From NCBI RefSeq assembly GCF_018919485.1, contig NZ_JAHLMU010000001.1:1868893-1932892 (forward strand): 64,000 bases of DNA, given 5' to 3'. The notes under the pieces were generated by a model. It had not been told where the DNA came from and searched no databases. It worked only from the letters and a program-made list of their open reading frames with translations. The translations under genes were made by a program, and so were the position numbers. Origin of the DNA: Psychrobacter sp. TAE2020. GTDB taxonomy: Bacteria; Pseudomonadota; Gammaproteobacteria; Pseudomonadales; Moraxellaceae. Shown in pieces: positions 36,722 to 46,037 of this stretch (its first letter is position 1; each line of letters starts with the position of its first letter).

Positions 36722-37114
36722 AGCATTTTCCTTCAGTTTCATTAATAAATAGGGTCATTAAAATTATATATGTTGCATAGTCATTCAATGTTAGCATGAC
36801 CATGACCGCTTTGTTGTGAACACATAGTGACGGTTTGTGTAGGTTATTATTGATGCATTACCACTCAGTTTTTTTCGACTAGAACTGTCATTAACTTACT
36901 AACTTTAGCCCATCACCATAAGCAGCTCTAAATAGTGGCTACACCTTTGCAACTTTTGGTTAAGAATACGGTTAACAACTGACCTCGTTTTACGTTATTA
37001 TAGGCAGATTACACCTAGCTGTTAGCCATTTCTTACTACTACTCTCCAAATAAGCTTTTTATAACTTAAAGCTAATATTAAGCACTCACACCTTAAGTAT
37101 CTGAAGGAATAATT
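36722..37114. other. Divergent intergenic region between ubiG and dsbA
   Basis: About 393 bp. Presumed promoter region for both; I see no gene or strong repeat. Confidence 0.4.
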
Positions 37115-37735
37115 ATGAAACGTGTTATCGCATTGACTGGTTTGGCTTTTGCTATTGGGCTTACTACTATGAGCGTACAAGCAGCAGACTACGTGGCTGG
37201 TAAGGATTACCGTGTACTTGATAATCCAGAAAAAATTAGCGGTAATGCTATCATTGTACGTGAGTTCTTTTGGTATGGCTGTCCACACTGCTTTACCTTA
37301 AACCCATTTATGGAAAAGTGGGCAGCAACCAAAGCTAAAGATGTGGCCTTCTTTAAGACTCCAGCAGCTCTAAATCCTGTTTGGGAAGCTAGTGCTCGCG
37401 GTTTCTATGCTGCACAATTATTAGGCTATGAAGACAAAACTCATGATGCCCTATTCAATGCTATTCATAAAGATAATAAACAGCCATTTGACCAAGCGTC
37501 ATTGAGCAAATGGTATGCTTCTCAAGGCGTTGACCAAAAGAAATTCAATAGTCTATATAACTCTTTCGCTGTGGGCACCAAAATAGGTCGTTCGCAAGCT
37601 GGAGCCAAGCGCTATCAGTTGAGTGGCGTACCTGCCGTAGTCATACAAGGTAAATATGTAGTCACGGGTGAAAGTGCTCAAGTCCCTAAAGTAGTCGATT
37701 ATCTAGTCAATAAAGTTCGTGCTGAAAAGAAATAA
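37115..37735 (+). CDS. dsbA: Thiol:disulfide interchange protein DsbA
   Basis: Periplasmic oxidase that introduces disulfides into exported proteins. The signal peptide ends at VQA-AD. The thioredoxin fold has the active site C56-P-H-C59 within WYGCPHCFTLNP and the cis-Pro loop GVPAVV at about residue 173. At 206 aa it matches the family. GAAGGA 8-9 nt before the ATG sets the start. No dsbB is adjacent. A shared terminator separates it from darP. Confidence 0.96.
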   Translation: MKRVIALTGLAFAIGLTTMSVQAADYVAGKDYRVLDNPEKISGNAIIVREFFWYGCPHCFTLNPFMEKWAATKAKDVAFFKTPAALNPVWEASARGFYAAQLLGYEDKTHDALFNAIHKDNKQPFDQASLSKWYASQGVDQKKFNSLYNSFAVGTKIGRSQAGAKRYQLSGVPAVVIQGKYVVTGESAQVPKVVDYLVNKVRAEKK

Positions 37736-37813
37736 TTGTCCTCAGTAGGCTAGTTAAATAATAAGACGCTATATAATCAGTCGAGAGTCTAACGAGTTAA
37801 CGGTTAACTCAGT

Positions 37814-37849
37814 AAAAAAGCCAATCATTTTATTATGATTGGCTTTTTT
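37814..37849. terminator. Bidirectional terminator between dsbA and darP
   Basis: Perfect stem AAAAAAGCCAATCAT / ATGATTGGCTTTTTT with a 6-nt loop. Confidence 0.95.
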
Positions 37850-37892
37850 ATGTTTACTTGTATGGCTAACTAATTATACTATAAAGTCAGGA

Positions 37893-38402
37893 CTACTTAA
37901 GATCAGATAAAATAGCGACTTCACGGATGTAGCTTACTAGGTCTTCTTTAGACTCCGCCATCAACTCATCATCTTGATTATGTTTGGCATACTCAATCCA
38001 TAATAATAGCTGATAAAGACTATTGCGCTCAGAGATTTTATATTGCTTCACAAACTGCTTAAGGGTGCCTTCGTCGTTGATATTTAATCGGCTATGCCAG
38101 CTCTCAATTTTAGCCACTTGCTCACTAGCAAAATGAGCCTCAAACAGCGCTTTTACTAGCTCATGACGGTTCTCTTCACTGATAAGCTTACCAACACGTT
38201 TAGTTTGACGAATGCGAGCAGTGGCACTAGTGATATCCGCTAAGGCCATCAACTCTGCCATAAAGTACTCACTGGCAGGAATTTTTTTTAGCTGCTTTTT
38301 TGACAAGTTTGATAGCGGTATAGATAATGTTTGTAAGCGCTCATGAGCTTTTTTTAGTTCAGTGCGCGAAACTCGCATGTCCTGTTCTGACCAGTCAATC
38401 AT
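37893..38402 (-). CDS. darP: Ribosome biogenesis factor DarP (YjgA, DUF615)
   Basis: A 169-aa basic helical protein of the YjgA/DUF615 family that associates with late 50S ribosomal precursors. Visible family features are VSRTELKKAHERLQTL, LSKKQLKKIP, and RQTKRVGKLI with the C-terminal helical LYQLLLWIEYAK. Length is close to E. coli YjgA (183). Lies downstream of rapZ on the same strand. Confidence 0.88.
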   Translation of the reverse strand: MIDWSEQDMRVSRTELKKAHERLQTLSIPLSNLSKKQLKKIPASEYFMAELMALADITSATARIRQTKRVGKLISEENRHELVKALFEAHFASEQVAKIESWHSRLNINDEGTLKQFVKQYKISERNSLYQLLLWIEYAKHNQDDELMAESKEDLVSYIREVAILSDLK

Positions 38403-38598
38403 ATAAGCTCTCTAAAATAGTAGTTAAAAAATAGTAGTTAAAAAATGATTTCAATATTAATCATAATATCTAGTAATAGCGTTTCATGAAAATATTTAAT
38501 GAAGCTGCTTAATGCTAATACTTGCCAGCTCAACTAAAAATAATTTACCGCTTAGTCAAAGCTATTCTTAAGTATCAGCAACGGTTAGCAACTGTCCC

Positions 38599-39552
38599 TT
38601 ACCAACGACTCTTTTCACGATGCTTGGCAATGACCTTTAACTCTGTTGGTAAACTAGCAGCCAGCCTGTTTCGTAGCTGTTCAGTGATAAATACTGAACG
38701 ATGCTTGCCACCAGTACAGCCTATACCTATAGTCACTGTATGACGATTATTATGCAAGAAGTCTGGTAGCCAACGATTTAGAAACTTATCGATATCATCC
38801 GTCATTTCTGCAACTTCAGGATAATCAGCAAAGAACTCTGCCACTTCACCATCGAGTCCAGTAGCGCTACGCAGCGCAGGATTCCAATGCGGATTGGGTA
38901 AAATCCTAACATCAAATACAAAGTCGGCATCAATAGGACTGCCATACTTAAAGCCGAAAGATAATAGATTAATGACAATTTTATTTTCAGCACCTATTTG
39001 TTCACGTAGACGCTCTTTTAATTGATGGATATTCAGCTTAGTAGTATCAATAATAATATCGGCGTGACTAGCAATAGGCTGTAATAACTCAACCTCTTTT
39101 TTGATAGCAGCCGGCAAGTTATAGCTAGTATGCTCCGAATCTTCACCATCTTGTGCCATTAACGGATGTACACGACGAGTAGCATTGAAGCGTGCAACTA
39201 GGGTGCCTTCTTGTGCAGTGACATAGATCACTTGCACGTTTTTTTCATCATAAGTCTGTTTTAGAGTATCGTGTATGGCAGAGAAATTCGATAAGTCTGC
39301 ACGCGGTGAGCGAATATCAACACCTAGAGCAATACGTTTGATACCGCTCTCGCTAATCAGCTTATGTGCTGCTTCAGGGACTAAGGATAACGGCAAATTA
39401 TCAATAGAATAATAGCCCAAATCCTCTAGTATATTTAATACTGAAGTTTTGCCTGATCCTGAACGACCAGAAATGACCAATACGTTGATAGCATCTTCTG
39501 AATCCGAGGCTACTACTGTACTCTGCTGTTGAGCTTTATCTGCTGCTTCCAT
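38599..39552 (-). CDS. rapZ: RNase adapter protein RapZ
   Basis: P-loop RNA-binding adapter; in enterobacteria it guides RNase E to the sRNA GlmZ, which controls glucosamine-6-P synthase. Walker A GRSGSGKTS is followed by the family text LEDLGYYSIDNLP, RR in NATRRVHPL, and the conserved C-terminal block LLSFGFKYGSP, then IGIGCTGGKHRSVFI. At 317 aa the protein has an N-terminal extension of about 25 residues before the P-loop. GlmZ itself is not in the window. The older name is YvcJ/YhbJ. Confidence 0.95.
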   Translation of the reverse strand: MEAADKAQQQSTVVASDSEDAINVLVISGRSGSGKTSVLNILEDLGYYSIDNLPLSLVPEAAHKLISESGIKRIALGVDIRSPRADLSNFSAIHDTLKQTYDEKNVQVIYVTAQEGTLVARFNATRRVHPLMAQDGEDSEHTSYNLPAAIKKEVELLQPIASHADIIIDTTKLNIHQLKERLREQIGAENKIVINLLSFGFKYGSPIDADFVFDVRILPNPHWNPALRSATGLDGEVAEFFADYPEVAEMTDDIDKFLNRWLPDFLHNNRHTVTIGIGCTGGKHRSVFITEQLRNRLAASLPTELKVIAKHREKSRW

Positions 39553-39694
39553 GACTCATTACCCTGTCTTATTAAGTCCATTGAATCACTGTTATACCCT
39601 ATCTATTTCTTACTTATTTGCTTATAACTATTAAATTTATAGAAAGCTAAATTGTAGATTGATAATAGAGCATAGCTATTAAAACAGTTAATTA

Positions 39695-40570
39695 TTAAGG
39701 TTTGACTGTCAGTAACTGGTTGTCTAATAAACGAGCACGACCTAACCAAGCAGCGACTAAAATAATTAAATCTTGGCCATTAGTAAGCTGTGAATCTTGG
39801 GTGTCTATAGCTGCAAGATCGGTAGTTTTTACTTCTAGATAATCAATGACTAAACCTGCGTCAGTAATACGTTTAGTACTATCTATTAACAGTGATTGCA
39901 GTACGGACTTATAGTTTGACGCCTCACTCAGTTGCTGCGCTAGGCGTTTTAACTCACTATGCAAAATAGGCGCTATCTGGCGCTCATCGCTATTGAGATA
40001 TTGATTGCGCGAGGATAAAGCCAAACCATCAGTGGCACGAACTATAGGCGCTCCAATAATCGCAATTGGATAACTCAAATCACGAACTAATTGTTTAATA
40101 ATAGCTAGTTGCTGATAGTCTTTTTGTCCGAATATCGATACATCAGGTTGAACAATATTGAACAGCTTAGCCACCACAATGCCCACACCATCGAAATGGG
40201 TTGGTCGTGACTGGCCACATAACTGACTAGTAATAGCACCAGCAGTAATCGCAGTCGCTGATGGTAGCACTGGATATATCTCATCACTACTAGGTGCGAA
40301 GACATAATCAGCACCAACACTAGCTAGCATGGCCACGTCCGCATCAAGGGTACGTGGATAGCTATCAAAGTCCTCTCCTACACCAAACTGAGTAGGATTG
40401 ACAAAAATACTGACCACTACAATATCTGCATGCTGTTTGGCCAGCTTTACTAGCTGCAAATGCCCTTGATGCAGGTTGCCCATCGTTGGCACTAAAGCAA
40501 TGCGCTGCTCGCTGCGATACGGCTGCAAAGCTGCGCGCAAAGAGTCAATATGGTGATGAATAATAGGCAT
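39695..40570 (-). CDS. panC: Pantothenate synthetase
   Basis: Condenses pantoate with beta-alanine using ATP, the last step to pantothenate. The HIGH-like motif is VPTMGNLHQGH at residues 27-37, with IFVNPTQFG, GQKDYQQLA and the KMSKS-equivalent ALSSRNQYL. Length 291 aa is normal. It lies 61 nt downstream of panB on the same strand. Confidence 0.96.
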   Translation of the reverse strand: MPIIHHHIDSLRAALQPYRSEQRIALVPTMGNLHQGHLQLVKLAKQHADIVVVSIFVNPTQFGVGEDFDSYPRTLDADVAMLASVGADYVFAPSSDEIYPVLPSATAITAGAITSQLCGQSRPTHFDGVGIVVAKLFNIVQPDVSIFGQKDYQQLAIIKQLVRDLSYPIAIIGAPIVRATDGLALSSRNQYLNSDERQIAPILHSELKRLAQQLSEASNYKSVLQSLLIDSTKRITDAGLVIDYLEVKTTDLAAIDTQDSQLTNGQDLIILVAAWLGRARLLDNQLLTVKP

Positions 40571-40631
40571 TATAAACTCTTGTTATACGGTGCTATAAAA
40601 AGTTAATCCAGATAATAGCAGCAATCAGCCA

Positions 40632-41432
40632 TTAACTAAATTGATGCTGCTCAGTAGGAAAACTGCCTTCACGTACTGCTTGCTGATATAAGGCAAATGC
40701 CCCTTCAATACTATGATCACTATTGCGCACATCGGTCAAAAAATCATGGACAAATCGCGGTACTCGTCCGTGCACCATTCCTAGCATGTCATGCATGACC
40801 AGTACTTGACCATCAGTATCTGCGCCAGCACCTATGCCAATGACTGGCACCGAAACGGTCGCTGTTACTAATTTGGCAAGCTTAGCAGGAACACACTCTA
40901 GTACTAACAGCGCCGCCCCAGCAGCTACTACCGCTTGCGCATCAGCTAGTAATTTATCCGCAGTATCATCAGTACGTCCTTGGATCTTGTAACCTCCAAA
41001 GACATTGACTGATTGCGGGGTTAACCCTAAATGCACACAAGTTGGTGTACCGGCATTGGCTAACGTAGTTACTAAATCACACAGCTCACTACCGCCCTCA
41101 ACCTTGATCACATGAGCACCAGCTTGCATCAGCTGACGGCTATTAGCGATGGCATCGGCTAAGGTAACATAACTCATAAAGGGTAAGTCAGCTAAAATCA
41201 ATGCCTGCTTGTTGCTACGAGCGACATTAGCAGTGTGATAAGCCATATCGCTTACCGTAACTGGTAAAGTCGAGTTATGGCCTTGTACCACCATGCCTAA
41301 GCTATCACCAATCAAGATAGTATCTATCTGTGCCTTGTCCATCATTCGTGCGAACATAGCATCGTAACAAGTTAGGCAAGTAAATTTGATACCGTCTTTT
41401 TTAAACTTATTTAAAGTCGATAAAGTCGTCAT
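40632..41432 (-). CDS. panB: 3-methyl-2-oxobutanoate hydroxymethyltransferase
   Basis: Makes ketopantoate from 2-oxoisovalerate with methylenetetrahydrofolate. Family features are TCYDAMFARMMDKA, the metal site GDSLGMVVQGH, VKVEGG-like IKVEGGSELC, LGLTPQSVNVFGGYK and PVIGIGAGADTDGQVLV. Length 266 aa is normal. Lies 33 nt after folK in the pcnB-folK-panB-panC run. Confidence 0.96.
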   Translation of the reverse strand: MTTLSTLNKFKKDGIKFTCLTCYDAMFARMMDKAQIDTILIGDSLGMVVQGHNSTLPVTVSDMAYHTANVARSNKQALILADLPFMSYVTLADAIANSRQLMQAGAHVIKVEGGSELCDLVTTLANAGTPTCVHLGLTPQSVNVFGGYKIQGRTDDTADKLLADAQAVVAAGAALLVLECVPAKLAKLVTATVSVPVIGIGAGADTDGQVLVMHDMLGMVHGRVPRFVHDFLTDVRNSDHSIEGAFALYQQAVREGSFPTEQHQFS

Positions 41433-41465
41433 ATGACCCTCGATAAGGCTTTATTAATGTGGGTA

Positions 41466-42050
41466 TTACTCAGAATCATCTAAACGCAGCTTAGGATCAT
41501 CTAGACGCTGTAGCGCTGTCCAGTCTACACTTAAAGGGTAATCGCTAATAGACTGCTGTAAAATCATCAGTTCCGGCGCCAGTTCTCGCAATGGAACTAA
41601 GACAAAATTGCGTTCGCTTAGCCCAACATGTGGCACTATCAAGCTCGGCTCGCTCACTTGCTGTTGACCATAAAGTAGAATATCTACATCTAGGCTACGT
41701 TCACCCCAGTGTCTCAGACGCGCGCGCTTAGCTCCTTGCTCTAGCTGCTGACAAACATCAAGCAGCTCAAGTGGCGCCAGCGTAGTCTCAAGTCCCGCCA
41801 CAGCATTAACAAAATCAGCTTGATCTTGCGGTCCCATCGGCGCCGAGCTATAAAACGAAGAAACTTCTACCCCGCGAATCTGTTTATACTGACGTAGAGC
41901 ACTCAACGCTTGCTGCAAATGTTCAGTTGGTGAGCCTAAGTCATTGGCCAAGTTACTACCCAAGCCTAAATAGCATTTAATCCAACTGCTAGCCTCGGCG
42001 TTCATACTGCTAGCAATGCCGTCCGTATTTGCCTTAGCTTTTATGAGCAT
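41466..42050 (-). CDS. folK: 2-amino-4-hydroxy-6-hydroxymethyldihydropteridine pyrophosphokinase
   Basis: Transfers pyrophosphate from ATP to 6-hydroxymethyl-dihydropterin in folate synthesis. The family features are YLGLGSNLAN near residue 26 and HWGERSLDVDILLYG with the catalytic/metal aspartates. The start at 42050 overlaps the pcnB stop by one base (TAATG), and AAGG lies upstream, so translation is probably coupled. About 20 residues precede the conserved core, so the ATG at 42005 is a weaker alternative. Confidence 0.95.
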   Translation of the reverse strand: MLIKAKANTDGIASSMNAEASSWIKCYLGLGSNLANDLGSPTEHLQQALSALRQYKQIRGVEVSSFYSSAPMGPQDQADFVNAVAGLETTLAPLELLDVCQQLEQGAKRARLRHWGERSLDVDILLYGQQQVSEPSLIVPHVGLSERNFVLVPLRELAPELMILQQSISDYPLSVDWTALQRLDDPKLRLDDSE

Positions 42051-44365
42051 TACTTACCTTCTTGCTCCGTCACCGTAATATCAGTACTAGGCTGACGGCG
42101 GCGACGCTTTGAAGGTACAGCGCCTTTAACATTACTATTGCTAGCTGTTTTATCGCTAACCTTAGCCTGTTTTTCAGAAGCTACTTTAGAGGGCTTAGTT
42201 TGGTCACCGATTTTACTGCCTTCAGCTAGCTTGGCAGTTGTTTCCTTAGACTTAGGCTTAGAATTAGCTTTGGATTCAGTATCGACTGGCGCTACTACTT
42301 TAGGTAATTTTTTCTCATAACCAGTAGCTGACCCATTAACCGTAGGCATTGCCTCTACTGTACTTGGCTGACGACGACGACGCTGATACGGTATCGGTTC
42401 ATTATTAGTACTAACCAATTTTGGCGTTTGCGCTACTTGGGTTTCTGTTACAGAAGCCAAGGGGCGCTTAGCTTTTTCTTCAGTAGCTACAGGTTTAGCT
42501 GACTTTTGATTCGGTTTTTGCTCTGGCTTAGGTTGTAGCTTAGGCTTAACTTTAGATACTGCCGCTTTTTGTTTAACACTATTACTGTCATTAGCACTAG
42601 TATCAGTACGGCTATTGATATTAGCATTAGGCTTCTGCGTTTGCTCTGCCAGTTGCTTTTTCAATGGTGGAACGACGTTATCATGCTCGATCACAAACAG
42701 GGGCGCAGGGCTAGAGGCTTGGTCTGTATTAGACTCAGCACTATTATAAGCCAATGATAGCTGCTGTAATTGTGCCAGCTCATTACTATCATGCTTCTGT
42801 CGCGGTGTCAGCTTATTAGCAGACCTGTTGCTATGACGGGATTTTGACGGTTCAGATTGTGGCGACGGCGACTGTAAACTAGCATTAGCTTGCGGCGCTG
42901 TTACCAAAACCTCAGAGACATTATCAGTACGACGGCGACGACGTGAAGGTACGTTTGAAGCGTCATTAATAGCTGGAGGCTGCGCATTAGTCATCGATTG
43001 CTCTTTTTTACTACTGTTGTTTTGACTGTTAATATCGCTTGGCTGTGCTTGCTCGTTATCGCTACTATCTTGTTGATTTTGACGATTACGTCCGCGACCA
43101 CGGGGCCCATTCTTCGCTTGCTTATAAGCTCCACGACGAATATTTTCATCAAAATCTTCGATTGCTTGTTGTTTTTGCGACTCAGACAAAGTCTGATAAG
43201 TCTGCCACCAGTCCCCCATATCATTGGTTGACTCTGACAGCGGATGCTCAGCATCACCACATTGCTCACGTAATAATAGGAAGTCAAAGCCAGCACGAAA
43301 ACGCGGATGCTCAGCCAACTGCTCTATTTGCTTACTACGCGGCGCGGCAAGTTTTGGCTGCAATAACCAAATATCACGAATGAACTGCTCAGCAAATTTA
43401 GGAATAGCGGTTTTGATACGTTGACGATCAATAACTTTACCAGCCGCTTGCATTTGTGCTTCAGCGAATGGCATATTGCGTTTTTTAGCTTTTTCTAACT
43501 GGTGTAAATAATTTTCCCACAGCAAGGCGGCATAAAAGAAGGCTGGATTGATACTTTTGCCGGCACCAATACGCTTGTCTGTATTAATAGCTACTTGCTG
43601 CACTAATGGACTCGGGTCAGCAGGTGGATAGATGATAAGGCTATCAATGGCACCTGATTCAAACAATAAAGGTAACAACGGTACTAGATAACCACCAGTA
43701 AACATCTTCTGAGTTTCATCATAAAGACGATGCGGTGATATTTGCTCCAACAATGCCCAATTGCCATCATGAAACTGCTCGGCTAACTCTTTATCGAATT
43801 CAAAACCTAATTTCGCTTTGAAACGTAAGGCCCGTAGTAAACGTACCGGATCTTCTTCAATACGTACTGGCGCATTGCCCAACAACCGAATTATTTTGTT
43901 ATCGATATCATCAAGAGCGCCACAAAAATCATGGACTACGCCTTTGAGCGGCTGATAATACAGCGCATTGATAGAGAAATCACGACGAGAGAAATCTTGT
44001 TTGATATCGCCCCAAACGTTATCACGTATGATCATACCGTCTTGATTGGTATTGGAATCATTATTGGGTGGACCACGAAAAGTAGCAACTTCTATCAGTT
44101 CACGTCCAGAATACACATGCGCCAACTGAAAGCGGCGACCGATAATGCGGCAACGCTTACCAAACACATCTTTGATTTCATGTGGCTTGGCATCAGTAAC
44201 CGCGTCGAAGTCTTTTGGACGCAGTCCTAATAAGGTATCACGCACTCCTCCGCCGACAATATAGGCATCAAACCCAGCTCGGGATAGAGTGGCAATTACT
44301 TCAGTAATGGAATTAGGTAATTCAGATTTATTCAGTTCTAACTGCTTGGCGGCACGCTCGGCCAT
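42050..44365 (-). CDS. pcnB: Poly(A) polymerase I with long disordered tail
   Basis: Adds poly(A) tails to RNA, marking it for decay. The nucleotidyltransferase motif VGGGVRDTLLG is followed by DFDAVTDA, which holds the catalytic Asp pair, and the RRDFSINAL motif. AAGGAG 8 nt before ATG 44365 fixes the start. The enzyme core ends near residue 425; about 340 further residues are Ser/Gln/Asn/Lys-rich, against a 465-aa E. coli enzyme. The tail has three Arg-run blocks (SRRRRRTDN, QRRRRQPST, KRRRRQPST). PcnB in operon with folK is also usual in other gammaproteobacteria. Confidence 0.95.
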   Translation of the reverse strand: MAERAAKQLELNKSELPNSITEVIATLSRAGFDAYIVGGGVRDTLLGLRPKDFDAVTDAKPHEIKDVFGKRCRIIGRRFQLAHVYSGRELIEVATFRGPPNNDSNTNQDGMIIRDNVWGDIKQDFSRRDFSINALYYQPLKGVVHDFCGALDDIDNKIIRLLGNAPVRIEEDPVRLLRALRFKAKLGFEFDKELAEQFHDGNWALLEQISPHRLYDETQKMFTGGYLVPLLPLLFESGAIDSLIIYPPADPSPLVQQVAINTDKRIGAGKSINPAFFYAALLWENYLHQLEKAKKRNMPFAEAQMQAAGKVIDRQRIKTAIPKFAEQFIRDIWLLQPKLAAPRSKQIEQLAEHPRFRAGFDFLLLREQCGDAEHPLSESTNDMGDWWQTYQTLSESQKQQAIEDFDENIRRGAYKQAKNGPRGRGRNRQNQQDSSDNEQAQPSDINSQNNSSKKEQSMTNAQPPAINDASNVPSRRRRRTDNVSEVLVTAPQANASLQSPSPQSEPSKSRHSNRSANKLTPRQKHDSNELAQLQQLSLAYNSAESNTDQASSPAPLFVIEHDNVVPPLKKQLAEQTQKPNANINSRTDTSANDSNSVKQKAAVSKVKPKLQPKPEQKPNQKSAKPVATEEKAKRPLASVTETQVAQTPKLVSTNNEPIPYQRRRRQPSTVEAMPTVNGSATGYEKKLPKVVAPVDTESKANSKPKSKETTAKLAEGSKIGDQTKPSKVASEKQAKVSDKTASNSNVKGAVPSKRRRRQPSTDITVTEQEGK

Positions 44366-44526
44366 GCATCTACTCCTTGCCATATTCTTAACCACCCTGA
44401 CCAACACAGCGTTTGTCAGGCGGATGTACCTGCTAGTTTAACAAATTTTATGCACGGTGGGTGTATTTAGATATTTACTTACATGCAATTTTGTCAAAAT
44501 TATCGTCAGTTAAAAGATATTTAATT

Positions 44527-44919
44527 CTATAGTTGTAAACGGGACCGATTTTTCTCTATGGTTTTAGCTCCAATACCCCTTACTTTTGCCAATTCGTCAA
44601 TACTTTTAAAGTCGCCAAACATTTCACGGTATAAGACGATAGCTTGCGCCTTACTGCTACCAATACCTTTTAGCGATGTCAGTTCACCTTCACTAGCACG
44701 ATTGATGTTAACGCTATTTTGGCTTAGTGCTTGGTTTTCTAAATCTTCTTGGGTTAACAAATAATTATAGGCATTCTGCGCATTATCGAAACAAGGTGCT
44801 GCTTGTCCCTTATTAACAACTGTACTTAAACTAAAAACTAAGGCAAAAGCTAAGCACCAAGCCGGCGCAGCTGACTTAGTTAAACTAAACTTATAAAACG
44901 ACCTCTTCTCAGCATTCAT
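44527..44919 (-). CDS. ComEA-like helix-hairpin-helix protein
   Basis: A 130-aa protein with an N-terminal hydrophobic signal (AWCLAFALVFSLSTVV, to about QAAPC) and a C-terminal tandem HhH DNA-binding domain: VNINRASEGELTSLKGIG and IDELAKVRGIGAKTIEKNR. This is the layout of periplasmic ComEA, which binds incoming DNA in natural transformation; such genes also occur outside competence clusters. Its start overlaps the mazG stop by 11 nt, so the two are translationally coupled. Confidence 0.88.
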   Translation of the reverse strand: MNAEKRSFYKFSLTKSAAPAWCLAFALVFSLSTVVNKGQAAPCFDNAQNAYNYLLTQEDLENQALSQNSVNINRASEGELTSLKGIGSSKAQAIVLYREMFGDFKSIDELAKVRGIGAKTIEKNRSRLQL

Positions 44920-45796
44920 ACTGTTTGGCGGCCTCCCATAGCCTATCCATCTCAGTTAAATCACTATCTTCTACACTTTTACCTACTTGCTCTAATTGGG
45001 TTTCGATATAAGCAAAGCGTGATTTAAATTTGTGCACGCAAGTAAGTGCTGCGGCTTCAGCGTCTAAGTTTAATTTACGTGCCACGTTGACTAAGCCAAA
45101 AAAACAGTCGCCAAGCTCTTTTTCGATGTCTCTAATGTTGGCTTTGCTTATATTGGCTTCGCTTATATTGTATTTAGCCGCCGATTTTGACTTGTCCCTA
45201 ACCTCCGCTTTTAATTCGTTAATCTCTTCATCAAGCTTATCGAACGCCCCTTCAATGCCTGGCCAATCAAAGCCTAACTTTGCTGCTTGTTTTTGTACCT
45301 CTTGTGCTTGCATCAAGGCACTACCAGCTTTTATGGCATCCAACCGACGATGCGGTTTGCCGCGAGCAGCAGCAGCCTGATGCTCCTCAGCTTTAATCTC
45401 ATCCCAACGAACTTTAACTGCCGCTTCATCCGCCAGATTTTCGGCTTCAAACACGTGTGGATGGCGACGAATCAGCTTCTGTTGTAAAGTGCTTATGACA
45501 TCACTGATATCGAAACGACCTTGCTCAGCATAGAGCTGACAATGAAAAACAACTTGTAGCAGAACATCACCAAGCTCACTTTTGATATCTTCATCATCAT
45601 CAGCTTGTACCGCTTCGCCCAGCTCATAAGCTTCTTCGATAGCATAAGGTATTAGGCTATGATTGCTCTGCTTTTGATCCCATGGACAATCCGCACGCAG
45701 CCGTGCCATCAAGCTTAACAAGTCAGTTAATTCGCCACTAGCCTCAGGAGTTCCTTGTACTGGCATCGGTACGCTAATGATATTTTGCTCAGTCAT
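44909..45796 (-). CDS. mazG: Nucleoside triphosphate pyrophosphohydrolase MazG
   Basis: Hydrolyses (d)NTPs to monophosphates, a house-cleaning and stress role. The Mg-binding EExxE of the first domain is in YAIEEAYELGEA and the ExxD in SELGDVLLQVV; the conserved CPWDQKQ opens the domain. The second domain repeats a MazG fold (GIEGAFDKLDEEINELKAEV, KELGDCFFGLVNVAR). A low-complexity KYNISEANISKANI stretch splits the second domain. 295 aa is normal. Co-transcribed with the ComEA-like gene. Confidence 0.95.
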   Translation of the reverse strand: MTEQNIISVPMPVQGTPEASGELTDLLSLMARLRADCPWDQKQSNHSLIPYAIEEAYELGEAVQADDDEDIKSELGDVLLQVVFHCQLYAEQGRFDISDVISTLQQKLIRRHPHVFEAENLADEAAVKVRWDEIKAEEHQAAAARGKPHRRLDAIKAGSALMQAQEVQKQAAKLGFDWPGIEGAFDKLDEEINELKAEVRDKSKSAAKYNISEANISKANIRDIEKELGDCFFGLVNVARKLNLDAEAAALTCVHKFKSRFAYIETQLEQVGKSVEDSDLTEMDRLWEAAKQYEC

Positions 45797-46037
45797 AAAA
45801 GCTACTCATATGTTTTTAGTTAATTTTTTATAAAAGACAGCAAGGTAAACAAAGGCTGTGAAACTCATTATTATAGCTAGCAAATACAGTAAACTTACGC
45901 TAAATAAGCTAAGCTAGAGACAGGCTTTTACCCTATTGATTCATCAGTTAGTGTATCATTTAATATTTACTACCTTATACTCATAACTGTTATTTTTATA
46001 GCCACTTTACTGCTCTAACTCAAGGAATCTTCTAGCC

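Noticed and set aside
37022..37288. An 88-codon minus-strand frame overlapping dsbA
   Set aside because: It lies over the dsbA signal peptide and active-site codons, with no ribosome-binding site.
42991..43383. Several overlapping frames opposite and beside the pcnB tail
   Set aside because: The tail is low-complexity DNA, which opens extra frames by chance.
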